From assembly GCA_949775045.1 (NCBI GenBank), contig OX459105.1, positions 16,374,353 to 16,438,352 of the forward strand: a DNA stretch of 64,000 nucleotides. The letters run 5' to 3'. The position numbers and the translations under genes were made by a program. Shown piece after piece: positions 1-11,195 of this stretch. This DNA is from Metridium senile (taxonomy: Eukaryota; Cnidaria; Anthozoa; Actiniaria; Metridiidae). A model generated the notes under the pieces. The model did no database searches and was not told where the DNA came from. It worked only from the letters and a program-made list of their open reading frames with translations. How positions within the stretch are numbered: the first letter of the stretch is position 1; every line of letters starts with the position of its first letter.

Positions 1-2778
1 TGTCAGCGTTATCAGATGAACACCAAACATGCATAATCTTCTTGCCCTGGAATAATAATGGTGAAAGAACCATCTTAGTATAAATTTAAAAAAAGAAAAG
101 AGTAACAGACAAAAACTAAAGCAATTATGGCATGATCATTTGAAGGATGTTCATACCGTTTCTTCGACGACTTTTGCTGATGCTGATGAGAAACTCGACC
201 TGAAGCTTGTTTTCAGGCCCGCAAGTCTAGTTACGTTACATTGCGTTAGATTCCCTGCACCCGGAGGACCTTGTGGACCTTGTGGTCCTTGCATTCCTTG
301 TTGTCCTTGCATTCCTTGTGGTCCTTGCATTCCTTGTGGTCCTTGAGATCCTCGAGGTCCCTGAGGTCCTGCCGGTCCTGCCGACTGAGAAAAGTAAGAT
401 TTTTTCATTTTTTTTCGAACAATGACAAGTGTATAGTTGATTTACTCTGCCTTATAATATTTTCAACATTTGTTGAGAGAAGTAAACTTACCATTCGTGA
501 TGACAACCGTGCGTAGTTTCTTCTCAATTCGTTCAGCTCACTGATCATTTTCTCTAAAAATACACCTAAATCAAAAAAGGTTGACGGGGCGAACGGCGAT
601 TGGTGATTGGCGATTGCACGACCGAAAGGAGCTATGGGTATTACGGATATCCTTCTTATTCGTTTCTAAATTACCAAAACAGTGCCGCCACCGTTTAGCA
701 AAATCTTCGAAACACCCATCATCGCTGAACGGTGTTTCGGTAATTTAAAATGGAATCAGGAGCCCATTGCTCCTGATGGAATAAGAAGGAATTCGTATAA
801 CCCATAGTTTTTTTCGGTCGTGCAATCGCCAAATCGTCGTTCGCCCCGACAACCTTTTTTGAATATTGATCGTTCTTTTATATACACCGGTGTATATAAA
901 AGAACGATCAATATTCAGGCCAGAAACATGTGTAAAGGCTATTTTTGAGATATTATAAAGTAGTACGTGCTTGTGATCAACACTTCGGCTCTTTGTATTT
1001 AAAAAATGTATAAATATAATATATATATTTTTTTTTTGCAGGAATTTTTTTCGTCCTTCGTGGTTGTGCAGGAATTGTTTGTTTTTTTACTTTCCGCGAA
1101 TAATTGTTTTTGTTACTGTTGTTGTGCACGATTTTTTTTTTTTTCTGTAATGCTGTGCTTGATTTTTTTTTTTTAACCACCATCAAATATCTAATGGTCC
1201 GTCCCTTAGTGGTATGTGGTATGTGAAATCGATATTCAATGTCAACTGATATGTTGTTTTAAGGTAATATTTAACAATTATTTACCAAAGGCGAAGTGAT
1301 TATCGTAGAATATTTACCGAAGCCGCAAGTCTACGATAATCACAGAGCCTGAGGAGAATAATTGTTTTAGGATTTTCATACAAGTGAATTTAAATAAATA
1401 ACGACGAGAAAAAGTTTTTTATTTTAAAATAAAAATGGAATGGTTGGGGAAAGCGCCGGCCGGTTTTGAGAAACCAAAACAATGACGGATCAATCCTGAT
1501 TTTCGGACTCGTGGACCATAAGGGCGAGAGGTATAATTGTTTTAGTATAAACCAACTAGTAGGTCAAACTTTGCCATATTTTGAAAAAAATAATAATATT
1601 TCATTCGTTTTATTTTGACAAAATGACAGATAATCGATCGAAAGTGAAAATACCGAGCGCGCGCTCAATGACGTGAGACGGCAAGTCAAAATGTATTCAA
1701 AACACATCGAAATTCTCAACTTTTCATTTTTTCCCTCAATACTTTTTTTTTAACGACTGAAAATAGCATGATTTCAGTGTTAAAACTACTATATATTTTT
1801 GAACGACGGAGGAATTAAGAAAAGTTCAAAAACAGTTTTTTTAATCTGGCTTTCTCAATCAAACTGAAGAATCGTGTGATGGCATTAGTAGCGCGCGCTC
1901 TTCAAGTCAAAATTCATTCACAAAATGTTCTAGTTTTTCTAGTTTGTCGCGTATTATTTTACTTTTTATAACTTTGTCGAGTATTTCGTATTTTTTGGGA
2001 TAGCATTTTCTTTCATTTCAACGATTTCTTCGTCCGTGACTTCTGCGAAACGACTAGTCGCCATTTTGAAAAAAAAAAGCTACAAAAGTTATATTAGCCT
2101 ACTGGTTAATATAACAAAATATGACGAAAATCTCGACCAATGAGCGCGCCGGATTTACTATATTCACTGTTATAAAACAATTCTTCTATAATGCAACTGC
2201 CATATACACCTACTTGCAAGAACGTTGTCATACAACATTTGAACATTTGTAGTTTAGTGGATTAGGAATAAATTAAAAGTACAAAAGAAGATCATTGAAG
2301 CAGAACTCTTTCTTTTGTATTTTTAATTTATTCTTAATCCACATTTCAAATGTTGCATGACAACGTTTTTGCAAGTAAGTGTATTTATGGTTAATTTGTC
2401 TGGTCAATATTTCACAACAATACCTTTGTCGAGCGTGCCGGAGCGTCCGACTAATCCAAAGATGTTCAAAATGACAATAATAATTGCCAGCAATAAGATA
2501 AGTAGAACAATAACCAATACCGCAGTTTCTCTGAGACGGCACCGTGAAGCGTTACCAATACCATGAGGGTTAATATTATTAGTTGATTTTGTGAATGGTT
2601 CGTTCTGTTGTCGTTCTACTGGTCCTTGGGAAACGCGGTCAGTGTTGGCTACTCCTGTATCGATACTGCTGTATTGAAATGATGTTTCACAGTACCTTGT
2701 CAAATGATCATAGTCAGTTCTTTCAGCATTGTGTACAGCTCCAACGTTTTCGTACGGATGTTCTCTTGGTTTTTCCAT
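1..2778 (-). CDS. Collagen-like type II membrane protein, long form, unit 1 (3' end off window)
   Basis: Exons read on the minus strand: 2778-2424, 553-492, 384-157 and 46-1 (last exon cut by the window edge). Every junction is GT-AG and the phases join (1, 0, 0). Exon 1 encodes a 118-residue N-terminus. Its tail has tyrosine motifs Y9ENV, Y23DHL and Y36SSI, then a basic RCRLR stop-transfer and a hydrophobic segment at about 86-110, so type II topology is inferred. Exon 2 (62 nt) gives a short heptad-like, probably coiled-coil stretch ([12 protein letters not shown]). Exon 3 gives about 14 Gly-X-Y triplets, then the start of a Cys-containing domain. Exon 4 completes that domain. I do not recognise a named family; a trimeric surface receptor with ITAM-like signalling is inference. 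A near-identical complete copy lies at 12903-15828. Confidence 0.75.
573..860. mobile_element. Foldback/MITE-like element
   Basis: The ends are inverted repeats: AAAAAAGGTTGACGGGGCGA at the left and its near-complement ending CGACAACCTTTTTT at the right. The inner arms (CGATTGCACGACCGAAA; AACCCATAG; GAATAAGAAGGA) are also complementary. There is no ORF. An identical copy in unit 2 is at 13621-13908. Superfamily not assigned. Confidence 0.7.
861..916. repeat. Perfect 56-bp palindrome
   Basis: 28-nt arms beginning GAATATTGATCGTTC meet at ACACC|GGTGT with no spacer and no mismatch. It abuts the end of the foldback element at 573-860. It is repeated unchanged at 13909-13964. Confidence 0.9.
1522..1806. 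repeat. Dispersed repeat (copy 1 of 3)
   Basis: It begins GGGCGAGAGGTATAATTG and includes ACCGAGCGCGCGCTCAATGA. The same sequence occurs at 14570-14854 (unit duplication) and, diverged, at 62643-62928 outside the cluster. It is therefore a genomic interspersed repeat, probably a non-autonomous DNA transposon. The related sequence continues to about 2190, where AAACAATTCTT resembles an inverted end of AATTGTTTTA. Confidence 0.6.
2201..2390. repeat. Foldback beside the exon-1 splice donor
   Basis: Left arm CCATATACACCTACTTGCAA ... ATAAATTAAAAGTACAAAAG. Right arm CTTTTGTATTTTTAATTTAT ... TTGCAAGTAAGTGTATTTATGG. The arms are roughly 85 nt with a short loop. It lies in intron 1 of the long collagen-like gene, 34 nt from the donor. 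It is duplicated at about 15251-15440 and is not seen in the short-form genes. Confidence 0.65.
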
Positions 2779-4176
2779 CAGTAAATATTGATGACACCCC
2801 TGGTACGTAGTACTTTGTTCTAATTCACTAAACCACTATATTTGTAAAGGATAATTTAGCGATAATAAGTATATTTAAGGAGTAACAGCAATTTTAAAGA
2901 AAAATTTGATCACTACAGGATTTATACATATATAGTGCTCAGGGAGATAGATAGCTGAGAGATGACCTCCTACGCGGTGTTTGAAGTTATGTCCTTGTAA
3001 GAGCAGAGTCCAAATGACCATATTTGTATGTGGATGAGACGTTCGTCAACGCTTTCATTTTTTTATTTTACTTTCGTTGTTTTTGGAAAACGAAAAACGA
3101 CACTTTTCCAGCAGAACTACTTACTAACGATAGAATATATCCCGTTTTTCCCTTTCGTTTCACGTTTCAGCTTCAGCAATTTATGCATCAATGTGTTTGG
3201 TTAGAGGATTCTTCTCTTAATTTCCAAATATTCAGTCCCAAAATAAAGACTATATATAGTTCAGCAGGTACAACAGAGTTCTGCCTCGAGTTACAGTTCT
3301 TAAAGACCCATCATGCACTGCGTTAAAGACTGAATTGCGTTGACCATGAAAATCGTACATTCAGACATTTTGATATATTTTACGATGTGATTAATTGTAC
3401 GCTCTTATTAAATTGTTTATCGTTTTGTTTTCTCGTAATAGTACCGACTGCAAATCAAAACTAGACGCTCTACTGAGCGTGTACTCGATGGGCCAGAATT
3501 CAGTGAAAAAGTGAAAGATGGTAACAACGAAAGAGTTAACAACGAAATGAAAAAATGGCATGGGGGTGAGCGACTAAAAATAAAATGGTAGTGATAACAA
3601 TATTTTCTGAACCCGCAGGGGAGGGATATTGTTCAGTTTTGGAAGCGAATGCGCTAGGCCACAGGGAATTTCCAGCAATAAAAAGAAAAACTGATAAATT
3701 TTAGAAAATATTTTTCTCATAATGGACATTCCCTTATTTTCTTTTTAAACTTATTTATACATGATAATAAAGTTGTGCTATTATTTTTCTGAATGCTCTC
3801 TTTTCTTTTTGTTATCATTATCATTATCATAGAATTCCAATATCTGCAAGGATTAATTATTAAATAGCACATTGAATATATTGCTACAACACTACATTGT
3901 TTACAAGAGCAGAAATAATTGTCTATATATAGAAATTATAAACTTATTTGCAAATATTATAATGATAATAATAATAATAAACTTTTTCAATAGTTTTTTT
4001 ATAGTACTTCTTGATTAGCTTAATATTTTTGCTGCATTTGTTAGTATTTTTAATTTATGCATGTTATAAGTTCGGTTTCTTTCTCTTGTCACATCTATAT
4101 ATAGTTTTTGAATGTTTTTATTAGCAATATTTTTGACAAATAAATAAACCAAGCTAAACTATCGTTTGTGGTGTAT
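2779..4176. other. Spacer: 5' flank of the long collagen-like gene, possible exon relics, AT-rich DNA
   Basis: 2779-3460 is a 5' flank shared by all the collagen-like genes (compare 6923-7700, 28171-28870, 32019-32960), so it probably contains their promoter. At 3470-3705 two short open stretches (ending ERLKIKW-stop and ALGHREFPAIKRKTDKF-stop) look coding-like but match nothing I can name. 3740-4160 is AT-rich low-complexity DNA with GATAAT/AATAAT runs. No complete gene is seen. Confidence 0.5.
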
Positions 4177-4301
4177 CTGAAATAGCATGGGACAATTTAC
4201 TTCCTGAGGCATCGAGTACGGGGGGTCCGTATGTAAACGCAGGGATAGTGAGTGATAAGGAGATATTATTTAAAAGACATATCAATGACATCCAATCGTA
4301 A
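4177..4301 (+). pseudogene. 3' tail fragment of the Ig receptor gene (unit 1)
   Basis: This 125-nt piece matches the last 41 codons and stop of the Ig receptor at 10852-11195 (EIAWDNLLPEASS..PYVNAGIVSDKEIL..), followed by the same 3' flank. Homology starts abruptly inside the tail exon, so no TM or splice acceptor is present. It is duplicated at 17225-17349. A fuller version of the same unit position is at 29117-29418. Confidence 0.85.
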
Positions 4302-4480
4302 TGAATAGTATAATCCCTCCCCTAGCAGGTAGGTGTTTTGAACCCTCTTGACCCCTCCTCACTTTTAATAGGTATAAATGGAAACTAGCGAGTAAACTAG
4401 TATAGGCTGCGTCGGTGTTTGATATAAATGATAGGTAATAGAATGAAATTTGTAACACCGTAAAAAATGTTAACTTAACT

Positions 4481-4518
4481 TTACTGACGTTTGAGCTTTA
4501 GCCATTCGTCGGAGTAAA
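4481..4518 (-). ncRNA. Hammerhead-ribozyme-like motif (Penelope-type repeat), degenerate
   Basis: On the minus strand this reads TTTTACTCCGACGAATGG...AGCTCAAACGTCAGTAAA. Complementary TTACT/AGTAA could form helix I, a short stem-loop helix II, and the self-complementary ACGT a dimeric helix III. The core is damaged: CCGACGA instead of CUGANGA, and AAAC lacking its G. It is probably a relic, not an active ribozyme. Sister copies: 17529-17566, 51281-51318, 61621-61660, 61757-61802 (minus) and 63797-63840 (plus). Confidence 0.4.
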
Positions 4519-4972
4519 ACTCAAATTTCATTATATTACGAAAAATGATGCTGAAATATATTTCACGTAAAAATCAGATAATGTCCCAAGGTATTTTGCA
4601 CATGGTTGTAGTTTGTAATCTTGTATAATATATTGTTTTCTTATACACAGCGCATTTCATACAGTCCAGTCAGTGCTCTTTGCCTACAAATGACACTTGA
4701 CAGTACCTCATAAGTTTGCTCTATAAAATACTCGATACTAGCATTAATTGTGAACATAGATTTCATAATTATTATTCCATGTTCACTGTTATTTATTATA
4801 CAGTTACAAACTGAAATATTTCAACTGCTGTAAACAAAGAACTTCACGTGTCTCTTGTTGTAGTGTTAATCTCTACTTTGCGTGGACAACCCCCATTGAC
4901 TGTATGTACAAGCCACTGTTTAGCTGCACAATGCATCCCGTCGAGAGTGGAGTTTATTGTATAGTATGACTT

Positions 4973-6922
4973 TTATGTTATTAAAGGACACTCCGTGTAG
5001 GTGATAAAACAAGTCATATAACCATTATCAGTCCCTTTAGCTTGTCTTATGCATGTGCACATATAATGTTTTTTGCCACCAAGTACAATCGGCTTTTGCA
5101 GCTCAACAATGTGACCTTTATCAGATGAACACGAAACATGCAGAATCTTCTTGCCCTGGAATAATAATGATGAAAGAACAATCTTAGTATAAATTAATAT
5201 AAGAAAAAAAGGAATTGCCAATTAAACATGCAGGAAAAATAAAACAATTATGGCGTGATTTGAAGGATGTCCATACCGTTTCTTCAACGACTTTTGCTGA
5301 TGCTGATATACCTGCTGATGAGGGTCTCCTGAAGGTCAATCTTCTTTTCAGGCCCGCAAGTCTAGTTACGTTACATTGTGTTAGATTCCCTGCACCCGGA
5401 GGACCTTGTGGTCCTTGTATTCCTTGTGGTCCTTGAGGTCCTGCTGGTCCTGCCGACTGAGAAAAGTAAAGATGTTTTCATTTTTTCCAACACAAGTGTC
5501 TATTAGTTGATTTACTCTGCCTTATAATATTTTTCAACATTTGTTGACAGAACTAAACTTACCATTCGTGATGACAACCGTGCGTACTTTCTTCTCAATT
5601 CGTTCAGCTCGCTGATCATTTTCTCTAAAAATACACAATTTAGGCAAAATAGGCAATTTATTGTGTGCAGGAATTTTTTTTTTTCGTCTTTCGTGGTTGT
5701 GCAGGAATTGTTTTTTCAACTTCCTGCGAATAATTGTTTTGGTCACTGTTGTTGTGCACAATTTTGTTTTTCTGTAATGCTGTGCTTGATTTTGTTTTTT
5801 CGCCCAACCCGTCCATCAAATATCTAATTGTCCGTCCCTTAGTGGTGTGTGGCATGTGATATCGATATTCAATATCAACTGATATGTTGTTTTACTGGTA
5901 ATATACACTGTTTATACTCTTCTTCTATTATCATTTAAAACATCCTTGAAAACTCACTTATTCAGAAAAGCTTACTTCAGTGACTGTGTATGAATACCCA
6001 ACTTTGGTTAACTATTCCGTCAATATTACAGTGAGGACACTCGAAACGTGAACACTTTCACTTTTTTGTTACTTTTTTTTACCCACATCCCTTGAGCGAA
6101 TATAGATTAGAAATATGATTTACTATGAGCTCTTTGTGTATTTGATCTCACTGCTTCATTTTTAGAGGTTTTGAAGCAGTAGAAGGTTCAGAAAATAATA
6201 ACATGAAAAAAGTCAAGTCTTCACAGTTCGAGTATCCTCACTGTAATTAATTTATTATTATATCTATAAAAACAAACATTTTAATGGATGAACAGTATAT
6301 GAATAATTAATTTTAATTTTTCGATGAGTTTATTTAAAAATAGGTAGTCTGATATTGTAAATATATATTAATTAGCATATATTTAGAAACATTTTAAATT
6401 TATGTAACCGCATTGAGCTTTGTAAATGCGGAAAAAAGAATGTTTATATTATTATATTCTTCTATGATGAAACTATATATATATGTATTTGTACTTTGTA
6501 ATTTAATTTTATGAACATTTATTTATTTATTTACTTATTTTGGATGGCAGCCTTAGAATGGGAATTAAGTTTCGCCCTGCTACCATCCTGTTGTAATTTT
6601 TGTAATGCAACGAACTGTAATTAAAAAAAAACTGCAATATATTTATGGTAAATTTGTCTGGTAAATATTTCACAACAATACCTTGGTCGAAGCGTTTTGT
6701 TCCGACTAATCCAGCGATGTTCAAAATGACAAGAATAATTGCCGACAATGAGATAAGTAGAACGATAACCAATACCACAGTTTCTCTGCGGCACCGTGAA
6801 GCGTTACCAATACCATGAGGGTTAATATTATTAGTTGGTCTTGTGAATGTTTCGTTCTGATGTCGTTCTTCAATGTCTTCGTAGACATGTTCTTTTGGAT
6901 TTTCCATGTAAAATGATGACAC
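4973..6922 (-). CDS. Collagen-like type II membrane protein, short form, unit 1
   Basis: Four exons on the minus strand: 6922-6682, 5624-5563, 5456-5277, 5155-4973. All have GT-AG borders and the phases add to 666 nt (221 residues plus stop). The tail is short (about 46 residues) with one YxxPhi motif, Y14EDI; the Y23DHL and Y36SSI part of the long form is absent. TM about 48-72 after RCRRE. Exon 2 gives the coiled-coil-like [12 protein letters not shown] stretch. Exon 3 has 7-8 Gly-X-Y triplets ([19 protein letters not shown]). A C-terminal domain with six cysteines ends in ECPLIT. The start at 6922 is the first Met; a second Met at codon 6 is possible. A possible polyadenylation signal AATAAA lies at 4797-4792. 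Function is unknown; a surface receptor is inferred. Confidence 0.8.
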
Positions 6923-8312
6923 GTACCCCTGGTAGTACTTTGTTCTAATTCACTAAACCACTATATTTGTAAAGGATAATTTAGCGATAATAAGTATATT
7001 TAAGGAGTAACAGCAATTTTAGAGGAAAATTTGATCACTATAGGATTTATACATATAAAGTGCTCAGGGAGCCGATAGATAGCTAAGAGATATAATTTAT
7101 ACATTAGGATATATTAGTCCATAGGACCTCCTACGGTGTTTGAAGTTATATCCTTTTAAGAGCAGAGTCCAAATGACCATATTTGTATGTGGATGAGACG
7201 TTCGCCAACGCTTTCGTTTTTTGATTTTACTTTCGTTGTTTTTGGAAAACGAAAAACGACACTTTTCCAGCAGAACAACTTACTAACGATAGAAGATATT
7301 CCGTTTTCCCCTTTCATTTCACGTTTCAGTTTCAGCAATTTATGCATCAGAATGGGAATTAAGTTTCTCCCTGCTACCATCTTGTTTTAATTTTTGTATG
7401 ATGCAACGAACTGTAATTAAATTAAATGTGTTTGGTTAGAGGATTCTTCTCTTAATTTCCAAATATTCAGTCCCAAATAAAGACTTTACTATAGTTCAGC
7501 AGGTACAACAGAGTTATGCCTCGAGTTACGGTTCTTAAAGACCCATGGTCAATTACCAGCATGCACTGCGTTAACGACTGAATTGCGTTGACCATGAAAA
7601 TCGTACATGCAGACATTCTGATATCTTTTGCGATGTGATTGGATGTGTACGCTCTTATTAAATTGTTTATCATTTTGTTTTCTCGTAATAATGAGTGCCG
7701 ACTGCAAATCAACATAAACAACGCAAAGCATGCTGGTTGGTTACAAAAAGCAAGCTTGTAAACCGATGGGTCTTTAAGCCCAACCATATAATATCCTGCT
7801 GAGTTGACCTTCAGAACAAACACAAGCTCAACCAATCAGAATTGAGGAATCAACATCGTATTTTGATTAGCATTTCTCATTATTCTGCCAAAAGAATTTA
7901 TGAAATACGAGTTCTTCCATCTTTAAATTAATTGCAAATGCTAGCGCTAGTCAAACTCATGGTTGGATTATATTTCAATCGACAAGAAAAGTCTACATTA
8001 CATGGTATACTCGGAAAATGCTCAAAAAAAAATGCTAACCAAAAAAAGTGACCCATAATTCCTTTCGGAGAAGGCGATCAACTCAGCTGGATCCTTATTC
8101 TTAAGTAAAGTGGACGACAGCATATTTGAAATAGAAACCTTTATTACTTGACCTACTAGAGTTACTTACAACAACCTGTACAATAAAGTTGAACATTGTA
8201 TCTTATTGTTTACTTGGAATCATTTTAACAAAAGGTCTGTACTGCAAAAACGAATTAGCTGGTACAACTCAAAATATCGATTACATCATTGCATTCCGGA
8301 TGACACTGTATC
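6923..8312. other. 5' flank of the short collagen-like gene and spacer
   Basis: This is homologous to the 5' flanks of the other collagen-like genes. It contains a second copy (about 7345-7420) of a short segment also present at 6550-6640, inside exon-1-proximal intron DNA. Open frames here (such as 7467-7835, minus) are broken by small indels in the unit-3 homologue at 32.7-33.1 kb, so I do not call a gene. Homology with unit 2 stops at 8312 (21366). Confidence 0.5.
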
Positions 8313-11195
8313 TACCTCACACCCAAATATGGTCGACTAGGGTCGAAAAGGGCCTGGTGCGCGTCTAGCAAACGAAGCGATGATTGGTTGCAAGTCGATA
8401 TGGGAAATATCTATTTTATCTGCGGGGTGGCCACACAGGGTAAGAAGTACAGGGTTGCTGAATGGACAACCAATTATACACTGTCTATGTCACGTGATGG
8501 TGTCACGTGGCAACAGTATCAAGAAGATGGTGACACCAAGGTTTGTCGATTTTTCACAAGTTTGTTTTTTTACATTTATGAGATTCAACTGAACACTATT
8601 TTCTGATAACATGTATTTTACTCTCCCAGGAATACATACTGTTGTGTATTGCTGACAACGATAAATTTAATCTTCTGCAAGGAATGCCTCGGTGTGTTTT
8701 CAACTGAGAAAGATTTAAGAACATTTTTGTTTGGTTCTGAGTTCGTTTTATAATTTTTGTTTTGTGAAACGCACCGATGTTTATACGCGCTATATAGAAT
8801 ACACGCACCATAATCGTTATTGCCAAAGTAAATTAAATTATTTAACGTCGGTAACTCGTGATAGTCATAGACTGATAAACTTGAGGCCGACGGTGCTCAT
8901 TTTACTCCCGTCTCCACTAGTGCTCCGTTTTTACGGGTATCGAAAGCTACTTAAAGCTACACGGAAAGGAGAAAAATCGAAACAAGGATGTGAGGTCACT
9001 GGGAATCGAACTCGGGACCTCAGTCTCGCACAGAATGCCGCACACTAACCAAGTGTTCCATCCTTGCTCCTTGCTATTATATTTATCATTATTATTATCA
9101 TTTCAGTATTTCAAGGGGAATTACGACCATTCATCTGTTGTACGTCACAACCTCACTAACCCTAAATGGACTCGGTACGTTCGCTTCTATGTCAAGGAGT
9201 TTCAAGTATTCCCTTGCTTCAGAGTAGAAATCTTTGTCGAGCTAACACCACCAGTCATCAAGATACGTCCAAAGCCTTCTGTCGTTGGCGTGGGAGGCCA
9301 TGTCAAGCTTGATTGCATGGCCAAGGGATCGCCATATCCGCAAATCACGTGGAAACTTAACGGAAATGACGTAATATTTGGTAGAAAGATGGAGAACGGA
9401 AGTCTTTTAGTTCAGAAGGTTGAGAATGATGATTCTTTTGAAGGAACGTATCGATGCATAGCAAGGAATCAAGTTGGATATGACGTCAGTGATGCTAAAG
9501 TATCGGTTTATGGTAAGTTAACATGTTTGTTTGTTTGTTTGTATGTCTGTCTGACGCTAGTTGGCTGACTTCAATGTTCTCTGCGCCATTTTGGCTGGCT
9601 GGCTGGCTGGCTGGCTGCATGGCTGGATTGACAAGTTGAAGGCAGTAGACCAGCTGACTGGATAACATCAATTTTTTAATGCCTTTTTTCAGAAAAGCCT
9701 AAAATCCTAAATTCATCACCGCCATATAAATCATTCCTCCATCGCGCAACCGCAGTTCTGTCCTGCTACGCTATTGGTGATCCTCATCCTACTATCACGT
9801 GGACAAAGAATGGTAGCACGCACATACCACGTGCCATGCTGCATGATCATGGTCACGTGCTTGTGATAACTAACGTATCGTCACGTGATCAAGGCGAGTA
9901 TCAGTGCCTAGCTCGTAATGATATTGGACAAGCGTCGTCATCAACTAATGTTTCAATTATAGGTAAGCATGCGCAGTGCATTTTTTGTTCGTTATATGTC
10001 CACTGTCTCTCTTGTAAGATGATGTCTATAACCATACTATTCGTCAATGCAATGCGTTTAGGTTAAGGTTTATTCTTTTTCCTTTATACAAAGTCAGGGA
10101 CACTACAACAGCGTATTACGGCAATTGACAGTGAAGTATATCTGAAACCAGACTGTTTCTTTCTATGCCTAGACTGCAAAGCAATCTCTACTTTTACACC
10201 GCGAAAACTCGGGGGGAAATGAGGTGAAGGCGATTGGTTTTTGCCGAGAAAGCCGGACTGTGACGGTAACGGACGAGCGGTGAATGATACGAGAGGGGAG
10301 ATCCCAACTCGCCTCATTCCCCGCGCGCCTAACTCTAGTTCAATGTACATGTTCAGCTCAATTTTCTCGGAGATGTATGTAAAGAGTAAAGATTGTACTG
10401 TTTATTAGTTTTTACTTTGACTATAATTGATCACACGAAGAAAATGTTTTATATCACCAGATTATCCAACAATAGACACAGTCCTCACTCGTTCAGTAGT
10501 ACGAACTGGAATACAGCAAACAGTCAACATTGGTTGCTATGGAAACAGTTTACTACCTTTAACCTATAGGTGGTCAAAAAATAAAGTGGCACTAACCAGT
10601 AACCATGGAAACAGCCGAATTATGGTGTTTGGGAACATTTTAGTAGTTACACCTAGAGACGAAAAGGATTATGGGAAGTATGTTTGTCACGTGAGTGACC
10701 ACGTGGATACGACTGACTTTGAGATAGAACTTCGACCGTTTTCCCTGGGCACTAATCAAACTGGTAAGGCAAAGTTTTTTTATGTTTTCGTTGTGCATGC
10801 TAAAAACTCTTCACTTTTGAATTTACTTTCTGTGGTGTTGTCTAGTTTCAGATCCAGTCCTTCCTAGGAAGCCTCTCTCATCCTGTTCCGCTTACTGCAG
10901 TGAGAGACTGGGAGTGATTCTTCCTCTCGCTCTTGTTCTAATAATATCAATTGCCATAAACATTCGCTTTATACATCACACCTATCTACTAAAGAAACGT
11001 ACAAAGTCACCCTCAAAACCAATCCCTATGACCCCACTGACACGGGAGGAGTCCAATCTTATCAAAGACACTGAAATAGCATGGGACAATTTACTTCCTG
11101 AGGCATCGAGTACGGGGGGTCCGTATGTAAACGCAGGGATAGTGAGTGATAAGGAGATATTATTTAAAAGACATATCAATGATATCCAATCGTAA
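8313..11195 (+). CDS. Discoidin (F5/8C) + three-Ig type I membrane receptor, 5'-truncated
   Basis: Exons: 8313-8540, 9107-9512, 9693-9962, 10461-10763, 10852-11195, all in phase, about 516 residues visible. Exon 1 and the start of exon 2 give the F5/8C domain from YGRLGSKRAWCAS and WLQVDMG to CFRVEIFVE. Ig1 has DC..ITW..YRC, Ig2 SC..ITW..YQC, Ig3 GC..YRW..YVC. The last exon has a TM helix (VILPLALVLIISIAINI), a basic anchor and a tail of about 65 residues with PYVNAG, a YxN motif that SH2 domains such as Grb2's can bind. The first third of F5/8C and the signal peptide are missing. A TGA lies in frame at 8301, no acceptor is seen, and unit homology ends at 8312, so a rearrangement probably removed the 5' end. 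It may be a pseudogene, or its 5' exons may lie elsewhere. Confidence 0.75.
8880..9056 (-). mobile_element. tRNA-derived SINE-like element
   Basis: On the minus strand it starts near CTTGGTTAGTGTGCGGC and carries a good RNA polymerase III B-box, GAGTTCGATTCCC. A tRNA-unrelated body rich in short repeats follows. It lies in intron 1 of the Ig receptor. Family not assigned. Confidence 0.5.
9594..9627. repeat. (GGCT)n microsatellite
   Basis: GGCTGGCTGGCTGGCTGGCT tract in intron 2 of the Ig receptor. A related tract precedes the same exon in unit 2 at about 23873-23892. Confidence 0.85.
10066..10365. repeat. Dispersed repeat in intron 3 of the Ig receptor
   Basis: It begins TTTTTCCTTTATACAAAGTCAGGGACACTACA. 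The same repeat family occurs at 24345-25800 (interrupted), about 40330-40630 and 50605-50905 (CTTTTTCCTTCATACGAAGGCAAGGGACAC). The latter copies end in a B-box-like AATCGAACCC, so the family may be SINE-related. Confidence 0.45.

Larger units (their letters stand above)
492..2423 (-). repeat. Intron 1 of the unit-1 long collagen-like gene, repeat-filled (554-2423)
   Basis: The 1.87-kb intron is almost wholly repeats. It holds a foldback element (573-860), a perfect 56-bp palindrome (861-916), T-rich tracts (about 1030-1180), a dispersed repeat (1522-1806) whose third copy lies at 62643-62928, and a foldback next to the splice donor (about 2201-2390). The 62-nt coiled-coil exon sits at its 3' end (492-553). 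Confidence 0.6.

Noticed and set aside
140..346. Cysteine-rich GPCGPC frame on the plus strand
   Set aside because: It is the antisense shadow of the Gly-X-Y exon, which has correct splice sites and phase on the minus strand.
7467..7835. 122-codon minus-strand open frame kept in units 1 and 2
   Set aside because: The unit-3 homologue carries a 4-nt insertion that shifts the frame; no domain, signal or splice evidence.
8990..9060. Possible tRNA gene (B-box-like GAATCGAACTCGGGACC)
   Set aside because: The minus strand has A and B boxes but no full cloverleaf that I can build, and SINE-type flanking sequence. Called SINE-like.
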